64,000 bases of DNA from contig NZ_JMME01000008.1 of the NCBI RefSeq assembly GCF_000686945.1, forward strand, positions 84,981 through 148,980. The letters are read 5' to 3'. The notes beneath the pieces are model-generated. The model ran no database searches and was not told the origin of the DNA. It saw only the letters and a program-made list of their open reading frames with translations. Below are positions 48,960 to 56,501 of the stretch, one piece after another. Made by a program: the position numbers and the translations under genes. Position 1 is the first letter of the stretch; the number at the start of each line of letters is the position of its first letter. Source of the DNA: Selenomonas sp. AE3005. GTDB taxonomy: Bacteria > Bacillota > Negativicutes > Selenomonadales > Selenomonadaceae.

Positions 48960-49049
48960 TGGCGTTTCAACGAGGCGGGAGATATGCTCGCCGCCTGTTT
49001 TGGTATTCGTGCCCCCACCTGCTGAGGTGGGGGACATTTTCTTGCCTCG

Positions 49050-49832
49050 TTATTTTTCCATAATCGCCGTGACAGATTTTATGCAGGCATTGCGGAATCC
49101 CTGTTCTTCCAGGGCGGTTACGCCGCGTATGGTCGTGCCGGCAGGACTGCATACATTGTCCTTTAAGACGCCGGGATGGGTGCCGGTGGCCAGCTGCAGT
49201 TTGGCCGAACCGAGAACCATTTGGGAAATCAGACGGTAGGCGTCCTCGCGTTTCAGGCCGTATTTAACAGCCGCGTCCCCGTAGGCCTCGATAAAGAGGT
49301 CCACAAAGGCCGGGCCGCAGCCGGTCACCGTGCCGCCAATGCCCATAAGGGAACTGGGCAGTTCCTGTACGAGTCCGACGGAGGCAAAGAGTTTCATGAT
49401 GTCCTGACGTTCCTGGGGTTCCAGGCTGTTCGTTTCTTCAAACAATAAAACGCCTTCCCCGACCATGGCCGGGGTATTGGGCATGATAAACTGCACTCTG
49501 GTATTAGTCTGGAGTGCAGTTTTATATTTGGCAAAATCCCAGCCGGCGGCTATGGAAATCAAAGCCTTGCCTTCCAGGGCGGAGTAAAGTTCTTTGAGCA
49601 CGCCTTCTATTTGATAGGGCTTGCACGCCATGATGATGGTGTCGCAGATTTGGGGCAGGGCCAGCAGGCTGCGCACCGGCGTGAAACCGATTTTTTCGGC
49701 ATTTTTCTGCAGCTTGTCCTGATGGGGCGCAAAGGCGTAGACATTCTTTTTGTCAATGGCGCCGGCATTGATAAAACCAGCGGCCAGAGCCTGAGCCATG
49801 TTGCCCATACCGATAAAGCCAATTTTTTCCAT
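49050..49832 (-). CDS. proC: Pyrroline-5-carboxylate reductase
   Basis: 260 residues: NADPH-binding IGFIGMGNMAQALAAGF at the N-terminus and the family signature GTVTGCGPAFVDLFIEA and SPAGTTIRGVTALEEQGF near the C-terminus. It catalyses the last step of proline synthesis. Its ribosome site is AGGAGG. Convergent with the SHMT homologue and divergent from the MATE gene. Confidence 0.95.
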   Translation of the reverse strand: MEKIGFIGMGNMAQALAAGFINAGAIDKKNVYAFAPHQDKLQKNAEKIGFTPVRSLLALPQICDTIIMACKPYQIEGVLKELYSALEGKALISIAAGWDFAKYKTALQTNTRVQFIMPNTPAMVGEGVLLFEETNSLEPQERQDIMKLFASVGLVQELPSSLMGIGGTVTGCGPAFVDLFIEAYGDAAVKYGLKREDAYRLISQMVLGSAKLQLATGTHPGVLKDNVCSPAGTTIRGVTALEEQGFRNACIKSVTAIMEK

Positions 49833-49948
49833 AGTGTAACCCTCCTGTTAAATAGCAGCTGTATTTCCTGAAGTATGTATTTATTGTAGCATGTATCGGG
49901 ACAGGTGTAGAGATTTTTTTACCCTGCCAGAAAAAATTTCGGCAGGTG

Positions 49949-49976
49949 TTGTTTATTTTTAGTGAAGGGGTATAAT
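49949..49976 (+). promoter_or_regulatory. Promoter of the MATE exporter gene
   Basis: TTGTTT (49949-49954), 16 bp, TATAAT (49971-49976). A small hairpin CCTGCC/GGCAGG lies just upstream (49923-49946). Confidence 0.6.
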
Positions 49977-50017
49977 AGTGTATCAGACTCTGTTGGACGT
50001 GGTTTTTGAGGTGAATT

Positions 50018-51364
50018 ATGTTAAATACACGGAATATGGATATGCTGCAGGGCTCCTTTTGGGACAAGCTGATTATCTTTGCCCTGCCCCTGGCGCTGAC
50101 AGGTGTGTTTCAGCAGCTCTTCAATGCTGCTGACGTGGCGGTGCTGGGGCAGTTCGTGGGAAAAAATGCCATGGCGGCGGTGGGCAATAACATTTCTGTC
50201 ATCGGTATTCTGGTCAATTTGTTTATGGGGCTGTCCCTGGGCTCTAATGTGGTGATTGCCCGGTTCATCGGGGCGAAAAAGCCGGAGAAGGTGGGTACGG
50301 CGGTGCAGACTTCCTTTGCGCTGGCCTTAATCACCGGCGTGCTGCTGCTGTCTTTTGGTGAGGCCATGGCCGGGCCGATTATCAAATGGCTGGCTGTGCC
50401 GGCCGAAGTGGAGAGCATGGCGGAAACCTACTTGCGTGTGTACCTGCTCGGGCTGCCGTTTATCGGTGTCTATAACTTCGAGGCGGCTATCCTGCGCGCC
50501 CGTGGCGATACGAAAACACCGCTTATGGCCCTGATTGTGGCCAGTGTGGTGAATATCACGCTAGACCTTGCCTTTGTCATGCTGGGTTGGAGCATTATGG
50601 GCGTGGCTTTGGCCACGGTACTGGCTACGGGTGTCAGTGCGTTTATCCTGTTCTGGGCGCTGACACATTCGCAGGATATTTTACGGCTGCAGTTTCAAGG
50701 TTTTACCTTTAATAAGAGACTTCTGCGTGATATTGTGGCTATCGGCCTGCCGGCCGGCGTGCAGGGTATGGTCTTTTCCTTTTCCAATATTCTCATTCAG
50801 GCGGCGGTGAACAGTCTGGGGCCGGACGCCATGGCGGCGTCAGCGGCGGCCTTTGCGGTGGAAGTCAATGTCTACTGTGTGCTCAATGCCTTTGCGCAGG
50901 CGACAACCACCTTTGTGAGCCAGAATTACGGTGCCGGCAACCTAGCCCGCTGCTTTCAGATTACCAGGGTGGGCATGGCGCTGGACATTGCCTTTACCGT
51001 GGCGATGGGCACGCTCGTTATCGTTTTTGCCCGGCCGCTGCTGGGGCTGTTTAACGCCGATGAAACAGTGGTGGAGCTGGGGATTATTCGCTTTTGGTTC
51101 ATTGTGGCACCGGCGTTCCTGCAGGTGTTCATCGATGTGTTGTCCGGCGCACTCCGCGGCTATGGCTTTTCCCTGCCGCCGGCATTGCTGGCACTGGTCG
51201 GAATTTGCGGCGTGCGTATCGCCTGGCTCTACACCCTGTTTCCGGCCAGCCCGACCTACGGCACCCTGATGGCCTGCTATCCCGTAAGCTGGCTGCTTAC
51301 CGGCATATTTATCGGCATACTCTACCGCTACTGCCGTGGTCATATCAAGCTGATTCGCGTGTAA
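50018..51364 (+). CDS. MATE-family efflux transporter
   Basis: 448 residues with twelve predicted membrane helices in two similar halves (QQLFNAADVAVLGQFVGKNA in the first, FVSQNYGAGNLAR in the second). MATE proteins export drugs or metabolites in exchange for Na+ or H+. The substrate cannot be told from the sequence. It stands alone with its own promoter. Confidence 0.92.
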   Translation: MLNTRNMDMLQGSFWDKLIIFALPLALTGVFQQLFNAADVAVLGQFVGKNAMAAVGNNISVIGILVNLFMGLSLGSNVVIARFIGAKKPEKVGTAVQTSFALALITGVLLLSFGEAMAGPIIKWLAVPAEVESMAETYLRVYLLGLPFIGVYNFEAAILRARGDTKTPLMALIVASVVNITLDLAFVMLGWSIMGVALATVLATGVSAFILFWALTHSQDILRLQFQGFTFNKRLLRDIVAIGLPAGVQGMVFSFSNILIQAAVNSLGPDAMAASAAAFAVEVNVYCVLNAFAQATTTFVSQNYGAGNLARCFQITRVGMALDIAFTVAMGTLVIVFARPLLGLFNADETVVELGIIRFWFIVAPAFLQVFIDVLSGALRGYGFSLPPALLALVGICGVRIAWLYTLFPASPTYGTLMACYPVSWLLTGIFIGILYRYCRGHIKLIRV

Positions 51365-51441
51365 ATAAGCGCAAATTTAACATCTTTTATGGGGATTGTG
51401 CTATACTAATAGTTGGAGAGCTTTTCGAAGGAGAAAGGATG

Positions 51442-52899
51442 ATGACTATTATGATAGAGTACAATCCCCGTTCTTTACGGGCAGAGGAATTTATAAATGA
51501 TGCAGAAATCCGTGAGACGCTGGCTTATGCGGAGGCTAATAAGGATAATTTTGCCCTGATTGATGAGATTCTGGAAAAGGCGCGGCCGGTGAAAACCGGT
51601 ACCGGCTATACCTGTAAGGGGCTGAGTCATCGGGAGGCGTCGGTGCTGCTGGCGTGTGAGGACCCCGGCAAAATCGCCCGCATGTATGAGATTGCCGAGG
51701 AAATCAAGCAGGCATTTTACGGCAACCGCATTGTGCTGTTTGCGCCGCTCTATCTTTCCAATTACTGTGTAAATGGCTGTGTCTACTGTCCTTACCACGG
51801 CCAGAACAAGCATATTCCGCGCAAAAAACTCACGCAGGAAGAAGTCCGCGCTGAGGTCATTGCTTTGCAGGATATGGGACATAAGCGCCTGGCGATTGAG
51901 GCCGGGGAGGACCCCTTCAACAATCCGCTGGAATACATTTTGGAATGTATCAATACTATCTACAGTATTAAGCATAAAAACGGCGCTATCCGCCGCGTGA
52001 ATGTGAATATTGCCGCCACTACGGTGGAAAACTACCGCAAACTCAAAGAGGCCGGCATTGGCACGTACATTCTTTTCCAGGAAACATATCATAAGGAAAG
52101 TTATGAACGGCTGCACCCCACGGGGCCGAAACATGATTATGCTTATCATACCGAGGCTATGGACAGGGCTATGGAAGGCGGTATTGACGATGTGGGACTT
52201 GGCGTACTCTTTGGGCTGGAAGGCTACAAGTACGAGTTTGCCGGCCTGTTAATGCACGCCGAACATTTGGAGGCGGTGCATGGCGTCGGCCCGCATACGA
52301 TTTCCGTGCCGCGCGTGAAAAAGGCCGATGATATCGACCCGGAGGCGTTTGACAACTCCATAAGCGATGAAGTTTTCACCAAGATTGCGGCCTGCATACG
52401 TCTGGCGGTGCCGTATACGGGCATGATTATTTCCACCCGGGAATCGGAAGAAGTCCGGGCGAAGATGCTGCAGGTGGGGATTTCCCAGGTCAGCGGTGCC
52501 AGCCGTACCAGTGTCGGCGGTTATACGGAAAAAGAGCGGCCGACGGATACGGAGCAGTTCAACGTGTCCGACCAACGCACCCTTGATGAAGTGATTAAAT
52601 GGCTGATGGAAACGGGGCATATTCCCTCCTTCTGCACGGCCTGCTATCGGGAAGGGCGCACCGGGGACAGATTTATGAGCCTGTGCAAGAGCGGCCAGAT
52701 TGTCAACTGCTGCCACCCCAACGCTTTGATGACCTTGGCAGAATACCTCACGGATTACGCCAGCGAGGCTACACGGGAACTGGGCTACAAGCTCATTGCG
52801 GAAGAATTAAAGAAAATCCCCAAGGACAAGGTACGCGAGATTGCCGCCGAGCATATCGAGGCCATCAAGCATTCTGACAAACGGGATTTCCACTTCTAA
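51442..52899 (+). CDS. hydG: [FeFe]-hydrogenase maturase HydG
   Basis: 485 residues, the usual length. Radical SAM motif CVNGCVYCPY (about residues 107-116), tyrosine-lyase region VNVNIAATTVENYRKLKEAGIGTY, and the C-terminal cluster site CTACYREGRTGD followed by CKSG and CCHPNA. HydG cleaves tyrosine to make the CO and CN ligands of the H-cluster. HydE and HydF are not in the window. Start ATG 51442 (or 51439) lies behind AAGGAG; a much longer frame from 51094 overlaps the MATE gene and is not used. The hydrogenase structural genes follow 1 kb downstream. Confidence 0.96.
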   Translation: MTIMIEYNPRSLRAEEFINDAEIRETLAYAEANKDNFALIDEILEKARPVKTGTGYTCKGLSHREASVLLACEDPGKIARMYEIAEEIKQAFYGNRIVLFAPLYLSNYCVNGCVYCPYHGQNKHIPRKKLTQEEVRAEVIALQDMGHKRLAIEAGEDPFNNPLEYILECINTIYSIKHKNGAIRRVNVNIAATTVENYRKLKEAGIGTYILFQETYHKESYERLHPTGPKHDYAYHTEAMDRAMEGGIDDVGLGVLFGLEGYKYEFAGLLMHAEHLEAVHGVGPHTISVPRVKKADDIDPEAFDNSISDEVFTKIAACIRLAVPYTGMIISTRESEEVRAKMLQVGISQVSGASRTSVGGYTEKERPTDTEQFNVSDQRTLDEVIKWLMETGHIPSFCTACYREGRTGDRFMSLCKSGQIVNCCHPNALMTLAEYLTDYASEATRELGYKLIAEELKKIPKDKVREIAAEHIEAIKHSDKRDFHF

Positions 52900-52901
52900 A
52901 G

Positions 52902-52921
52902 TGAACGTGTGCACGTTTTTC
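52902..52921 (+). terminator. Short terminator after hydG
   Basis: AACGTG-TG-CACGTT followed by TTT. Short but placed two bases after the stop codon. Confidence 0.5.
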
Positions 52922-53045
52922 TAATAAACATTTAAGGCAAATTTCAGATAGTTTTCATTGTCAATCATCATCTTTTCATAATGCTTTGTTATACTTTGTC
53001 TTGTTCGAGGGCTTGAGTTCTATCAAGACTGGAGGAAACAAGAAA

Positions 53046-53723
53046 ATGAATCAGATGAAAAAGATTAGTAAGAATATCAGCAGCAATATCACCAAGAAAA
53101 TTCAATTACAGTATATGCGCGCCTCACTGGCGAAAATTACGGCAGTGATGGTGGTCACGATGACGGTGCTGGCCCAGAGCCTTATCGCGGAGGCACAGGC
53201 GGCAGAGCCGGAAGTTACCCGTGATATGCGGGCTCTGGAGCAGCGCGGCGCATATCTGACCGGCCTCACCCATCGCATTAAGGCTGAGGATAGCCTGATG
53301 CATAAGATTTTAAATGATGCGGTGACGGATAATGTCAATCTGGGGCAGGCTGCTGATGGTATTGGCGATGTTCTGCGCTATACGCTGGTTATAAAGGACG
53401 AGGATTACTGCCGCCGGGTGCCGGAGGCCATGCAAAAACTGACGGCGGGCGGCTATCAGGTAGTGAAGTTCAATAATGCCTGGGGCGGCCGCTTCTATCA
53501 GGGGATAAACGTGCAGCTGTTAAGCCCGGCCGGCGTCAAGACGGAACTGCAGTTTCATACGCCTGGTTCTTATGAGATAAAGCAGGCCTCGCATGCTGTT
53601 TACGAAATCCGCAGAAACCCTGACTCAACCCCGGAAGAAACGGCTGCGGCCACGGCGCAGAGTCTTGCCTACAATGCGCTGGTAAAGATGCCGCCGGGGG
53701 CGAAGAATATAAAATGGTCATAA
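53046..53723 (+). CDS. Exported protein with a RelA/SpoT-like nucleotidyltransferase fold
   Basis: 225 residues. A basic N-terminus and a hydrophobic stretch (ITAVMVVTMTVLAQSLIAEA, 31-50) followed by QAAEP look like a Sec signal with cleavage near 53. The mature part has the order of motifs found in RelA/SpoT synthetase domains: HRIKAEDSLMHKI (Arg77, Lys79, Ser83, Lys87), DVLRYTLVI (Asp108, Arg111), GYQVVKFNNAWG, YQGINVQL and TELQFHT (Glu167, Gln169) followed by His183. These domains make or break (p)ppGpp or related nucleotides, and some act as toxins. Export to the periplasm is unusual. ATG 53046 follows GGAGG. No immunity-like gene is seen beside it. The fold assignment is by motif pattern only. 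Confidence 0.6.
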   Translation: MNQMKKISKNISSNITKKIQLQYMRASLAKITAVMVVTMTVLAQSLIAEAQAAEPEVTRDMRALEQRGAYLTGLTHRIKAEDSLMHKILNDAVTDNVNLGQAADGIGDVLRYTLVIKDEDYCRRVPEAMQKLTAGGYQVVKFNNAWGGRFYQGINVQLLSPAGVKTELQFHTPGSYEIKQASHAVYEIRRNPDSTPEETAAATAQSLAYNALVKMPPGAKNIKWS

Positions 53724-53740
53724 CGTAACGAAACGTAATA

Positions 53741-53774
53741 AAAAACTGTCCTGTGACAAGGACAGTTTTTTTTT
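53741..53774 (+). terminator. Terminator after the RelA/SpoT-like gene
   Basis: ACTGTCCT, loop GTGACA, AGGACAGT, followed by nine T. Confidence 0.9.
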
Positions 53775-53821
53775 ATTATCCCCTAGGGGTGCTTGTGCTT
53801 TACAGCATAACCATATATAAT
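53773..53821 (+). promoter_or_regulatory. Hydrogenase operon promoter with an upstream CCCCTAGGGG palindrome
   Basis: CCCCTAGGGG (53780-53789) lies next to TTGTGC (53793-53798), followed by 17 bp and TATAAT (53816-53821). Read on the minus strand, 53798-53773 gives GCACAAGC, the palindrome and ATA, nearly the same as 56329-56354 on the plus strand, where it again overlaps a promoter. Confidence 0.7.
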
Positions 53822-53886
53822 TACTATAGGAAGAATAGACAATGATAATAAATGAGAATTGTTTGCAGGATAGGGAGGAAAAAACT

Positions 53887-55143
53887 ATGGCAAAATCTTA
53901 TCAGGCGAATGAACTCAGTGGTATCATCAAAATCAACGAGGGAAAATGTAAGGGATGCGATACCTGCAAATCATTTTGCCCGGCTGATGCCATTGATGGA
54001 GCCTACGGTGCAAACCACCGTGTGAACAACGAACGCTGTCTGCAGTGCGGCCAGTGTCTGGTGAACTGCCCGTTCGGAGCAATTGAGGACACCGTCGACG
54101 TGGTCGACCAGGTTATCGAAAAACTGCGTGACAAAGACACGACCGTGGTAGCGACAGTCGCACCGGCTGTGCGCGTGGCGCTGGGTGAGGAATTTGGCAT
54201 GGAGCCGGGTAAACTCATCACGGAACAGATGTATGGTGCACTCAAAGCGGCTGGCTTTAAAATCATGGATGTCAACTTCGCCGCTGACAACACGATACTT
54301 GAAGAAGGTACAGAACTTATCCATAAGATTCAGAAATTCGTATTGCACCAGCCGGCCGAAGGCGAGCTGGGCCCCTTGCCGCAGTTTACTTCCTGCTGTC
54401 CGGCCTGGGTACGTTATATGGAATTATATCATCCGAATTTAAGACAGCATTTGTCCTCGGCTAAATCCCCGATGGGCATGGCTGGCCCGGTTGCCAAGAT
54501 TTACGGCGCCGAAGAAATTTGGAAGGTACAGCCGGAACAGATTTTCTGTGTGGGTGTATATCCCTGCACGGCGAAAAAACTGGAGGCGTCCCGTCCGGAA
54601 TTCACGGCGGCTGCTGATTACTGGAAGAAAAAGGGGCATACGGCTACGTATCAGGATACGGACGTCGTACTTACGACGCGTGACCTGGCACGCCTGCTTA
54701 AGAAACTGGGCATTGATATCCGCAATGTCACGCCGGCAGAAGAAAAAGACAACCCACTGGCTGAGTACACCGGCGCCGGCACCATTTTTGGGGCAACGGG
54801 CGGTGTTATGGAGGCTGCGCTGCGTACGGCATATTATGTACTGTCGGGCGAGGAACTTGGGGAACTGCGCTATGAACCGGTGCGCGGACTCAAAGAAGTC
54901 AAGACGGCTGATGTGCCTATCAAACTGAAGGATAACGGTCAGGAAATCACCTTGAAAGTGGCCGTTGTACACGGTACGAAGAATGTCGAGCCGCTGCTGA
55001 AAGAAATCGAGGCCGGGAACAGCCCGTATCATTTCATTGAAGTTATGAACTGTCCGGGCGGCTGCGTAAATGGCGGCGGACAGCCGATTAACCCGATGGG
55101 AACGTCCTGGACGGGTAAATTCAAGGCAATCTTGCCGTGGTAA
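53887..55143 (+). CDS. [FeFe]-hydrogenase catalytic subunit
   Basis: 418 residues. Two ferredoxin clusters, CKGCDTCKSFC (21-31) and CLQCGQCLVNC (51-61), precede the H-cluster domain with FTSCCPAW (167-174), VYPCTAKKLE (224-233) and VMNCPGGCVNGGGQP (386-400). It makes or oxidises H2. In the second motif a Tyr takes the place of the usual Met (MPCxxKxxE). The protein has no signal peptide of its own; the Tat signal on the next gene suggests that the pair is exported together, as in Desulfovibrio periplasmic hydrogenases. ATG 53887 follows AGGGAGG. Confidence 0.95.
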   Translation: MAKSYQANELSGIIKINEGKCKGCDTCKSFCPADAIDGAYGANHRVNNERCLQCGQCLVNCPFGAIEDTVDVVDQVIEKLRDKDTTVVATVAPAVRVALGEEFGMEPGKLITEQMYGALKAAGFKIMDVNFAADNTILEEGTELIHKIQKFVLHQPAEGELGPLPQFTSCCPAWVRYMELYHPNLRQHLSSAKSPMGMAGPVAKIYGAEEIWKVQPEQIFCVGVYPCTAKKLEASRPEFTAAADYWKKKGHTATYQDTDVVLTTRDLARLLKKLGIDIRNVTPAEEKDNPLAEYTGAGTIFGATGGVMEAALRTAYYVLSGEELGELRYEPVRGLKEVKTADVPIKLKDNGQEITLKVAVVHGTKNVEPLLKEIEAGNSPYHFIEVMNCPGGCVNGGGQPINPMGTSWTGKFKAILPW

Positions 55144-55156
55144 TAGGAGGTGCGTC

Positions 55157-55462
55157 ATGAATTATTCCTATAAAGAAAAAGAAGTAAAAATCAGCCGCCG
55201 GGAATTCCTCGGTTTTGCTGGTGTGATTGCGACTGTCCTGTGGACTGGCGCTTATGCGGTGACGGACCTGATTGTCGACCGCACGAAATATATCAAGATG
55301 CGTACAGCCGGCCTGTATCAGGACGATGAAAAGCAGGCCAAACGGCAGAGCCATCATAATCAGAGCCTGCTCAACATGTATAAGAAGATGGACTTCCAGC
55401 CGCTCAGCCATAAGGCCGAAGAACTGTTCCATACGCATTACGTTGACCGTAGTGTCCTATAA
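55157..55462 (+). CDS. Small subunit of periplasmic [FeFe]-hydrogenase with Tat signal
   Basis: 101 residues. A twin-arginine signal SRREFLGFAG (about 13-22) and hydrophobic stretch are followed by a short tail (KMRTAGLYQDDEKQAKRQSH, NMYKKMDFQPLSHKAEELFH) like that of the Desulfovibrio small subunit, which wraps around the large one. The start ATG 55157 lies behind GGAGGTGCG, 13 bp after the catalytic gene. Confidence 0.85.
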   Translation: MNYSYKEKEVKISRREFLGFAGVIATVLWTGAYAVTDLIVDRTKYIKMRTAGLYQDDEKQAKRQSHHNQSLLNMYKKMDFQPLSHKAEELFHTHYVDRSVL

Positions 55463-55474
55463 GAAGGGGTGATT

Positions 55475-56143
55475 ATGATGGATAATAACTTCAAGGGTAA
55501 TGAACGGATTCTTCATCACAGCCTGCCAGTCCGCCTGTTCCACTGGTGTTTGGTATTAGGCTTTTTGCCGGCTGGTTTTACAGGTGTCATTCTCTTCTTC
55601 CGGCCGTTTGGTGAGGCCGGCATGCACCTGGCTATGCAGGTGCATATCGTCGGCGCCTGGATTCTCATGATAGCCTGCACCCTGTTTTTCCTGCTGTGCC
55701 CGGGCCGTGTCGTGGCCTTCTGGCGCGAGGTGTTCCACTGGTCGAAACAGGATATTGACTGGATGAAGGTCGGCGGCGGCTATCCGCAGAAAATGATTTT
55801 CCTGCAGGAAATTGAAGTACCGCCCATGGGCAAAATCAATTCCGGGCAGAAAATGATGGGTATTATGGTATTCTTCGGCACCCTGCTGATTATTCTGACC
55901 GGTGCTGTGCTGTATTTTGCCCTGCCGCTCGTGCCCAAAGCGATTGCTTATTATGCAGACCTCATTCATCTGGTAGTGGGGCTGGGCCTGTTCCTGTGTG
56001 TATGCTGTGGTCATATTCCCCTGGGGATTTACAACTGGCCGGAATTCCGCAGCATGTTCGGTGATGGTACGCTCAATGCCAAGCATGCAGCCCATCATCA
56101 TCCGTTGTGGACCAAACATGATATAGAAAAAGTTCAGGACTGA
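55475..56143 (+). CDS. Cytochrome b membrane subunit of the hydrogenase
   Basis: 222 residues with four membrane helices and well-placed His residues for two b hemes (HHSLPVRLFHWCLV near the start, LAMQVHIVGAW, DLIHLVVGLGLF and CCGHIPLGIYNW). It resembles the gamma subunits of formate dehydrogenase and NiFe hydrogenase, which link periplasmic oxidation to the quinone pool. It should anchor the hydrogenase on the outer face of the cytoplasmic membrane. Start ATG 55475 after GAAGGGG. Confidence 0.88.
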   Translation: MMDNNFKGNERILHHSLPVRLFHWCLVLGFLPAGFTGVILFFRPFGEAGMHLAMQVHIVGAWILMIACTLFFLLCPGRVVAFWREVFHWSKQDIDWMKVGGGYPQKMIFLQEIEVPPMGKINSGQKMMGIMVFFGTLLIILTGAVLYFALPLVPKAIAYYADLIHLVVGLGLFLCVCCGHIPLGIYNWPEFRSMFGDGTLNAKHAAHHHPLWTKHDIEKVQD

Positions 56144-56157
56144 TTCTGAAAAAAGCA

Positions 56158-56298
56158 TAAAAACGCCGTGCATGGTATGTTTATCATACGCATGCACGGC
56201 GTTTTATATTGCAGTAGACAAACGGGATGTTATTAACTGCAAACATACAGTTCAAATTAAATAATTTCGAGCCTTTAAAATGAACTGCATTGTTTTAT
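56158..56298 (-). ncRNA. Putative small RNA antiparallel to and behind the hydrogenase operon
   Basis: A promoter at 56334-56305 (minus strand) and the terminator hairpin at 56205-56159 with its U run bound a transcript of about 141 nt. No ribosome site or convincing open frame is found inside. The 5' half can form a hairpin with arms CAGTTCA and TGAACTG. The promoter and the upstream palindrome resemble those of the hydrogenase operon, so the RNA may be made under the same conditions. Confidence 0.45.
56159..56205. terminator. Strong bidirectional terminator after the hydrogenase operon
   Basis: AAAACGCCGTGCATG pairs with CATGCACGGCGTTTT and the stem continues GTATG/CATAC with one bulge. 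T runs follow on both strands. Confidence 0.92.
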
Positions 56299-56304
56299 GT
56301 GTTT

Positions 56305-56354
56305 ATTATAAGAGATATAAAGGAACGTGCACAAGCTCCCTAGGGGGATATTCC
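56305..56354 (-). promoter_or_regulatory. Minus-strand promoter with the same upstream motif as the hydrogenase promoter
   Basis: On the minus strand TTGTGC (56334-56329), 18 bases, TATAAT (56310-56305). Immediately upstream is CCCTAGGG (56338-56345), within a 26-bp stretch similar to 53773-53798. The region 56355-56501 up to the next gene contains a small GC-rich hairpin (CCGCC/GGCGG near 56374-56393) and nothing else I can name. Confidence 0.5.
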
Positions 56355-56501
56355 TTGAAAAAAGAGATTTTTTCCCGCCTTGGCCGGGCGGCAGATTTTA
56401 ATTTATTAGAAGAATCTTAATAAAGTCTGAATCTTTAGAGGAATACGACCATTACTTGTAGAAATATATATCATAGAGATAAAGTATTGGGGGGATGCTT
56501 T

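Noticed and set aside
48913..49049. CCCCCACCT/AGGTGGGGG hairpin as a transfer RNA or riboswitch
   Set aside because: No cloverleaf or other conserved structure; it lies between convergent genes and is more likely part of transcription ends.
51094..51441. N-terminal extension of HydG
   Set aside because: It overlaps the MATE gene in another frame, has no HydG homology, and a good ribosome site precedes 51442.
52922..53045. Fur box before the RelA/SpoT-like gene
   Set aside because: TTCATTGTCAATCATC has only a partial match and no clear symmetry.
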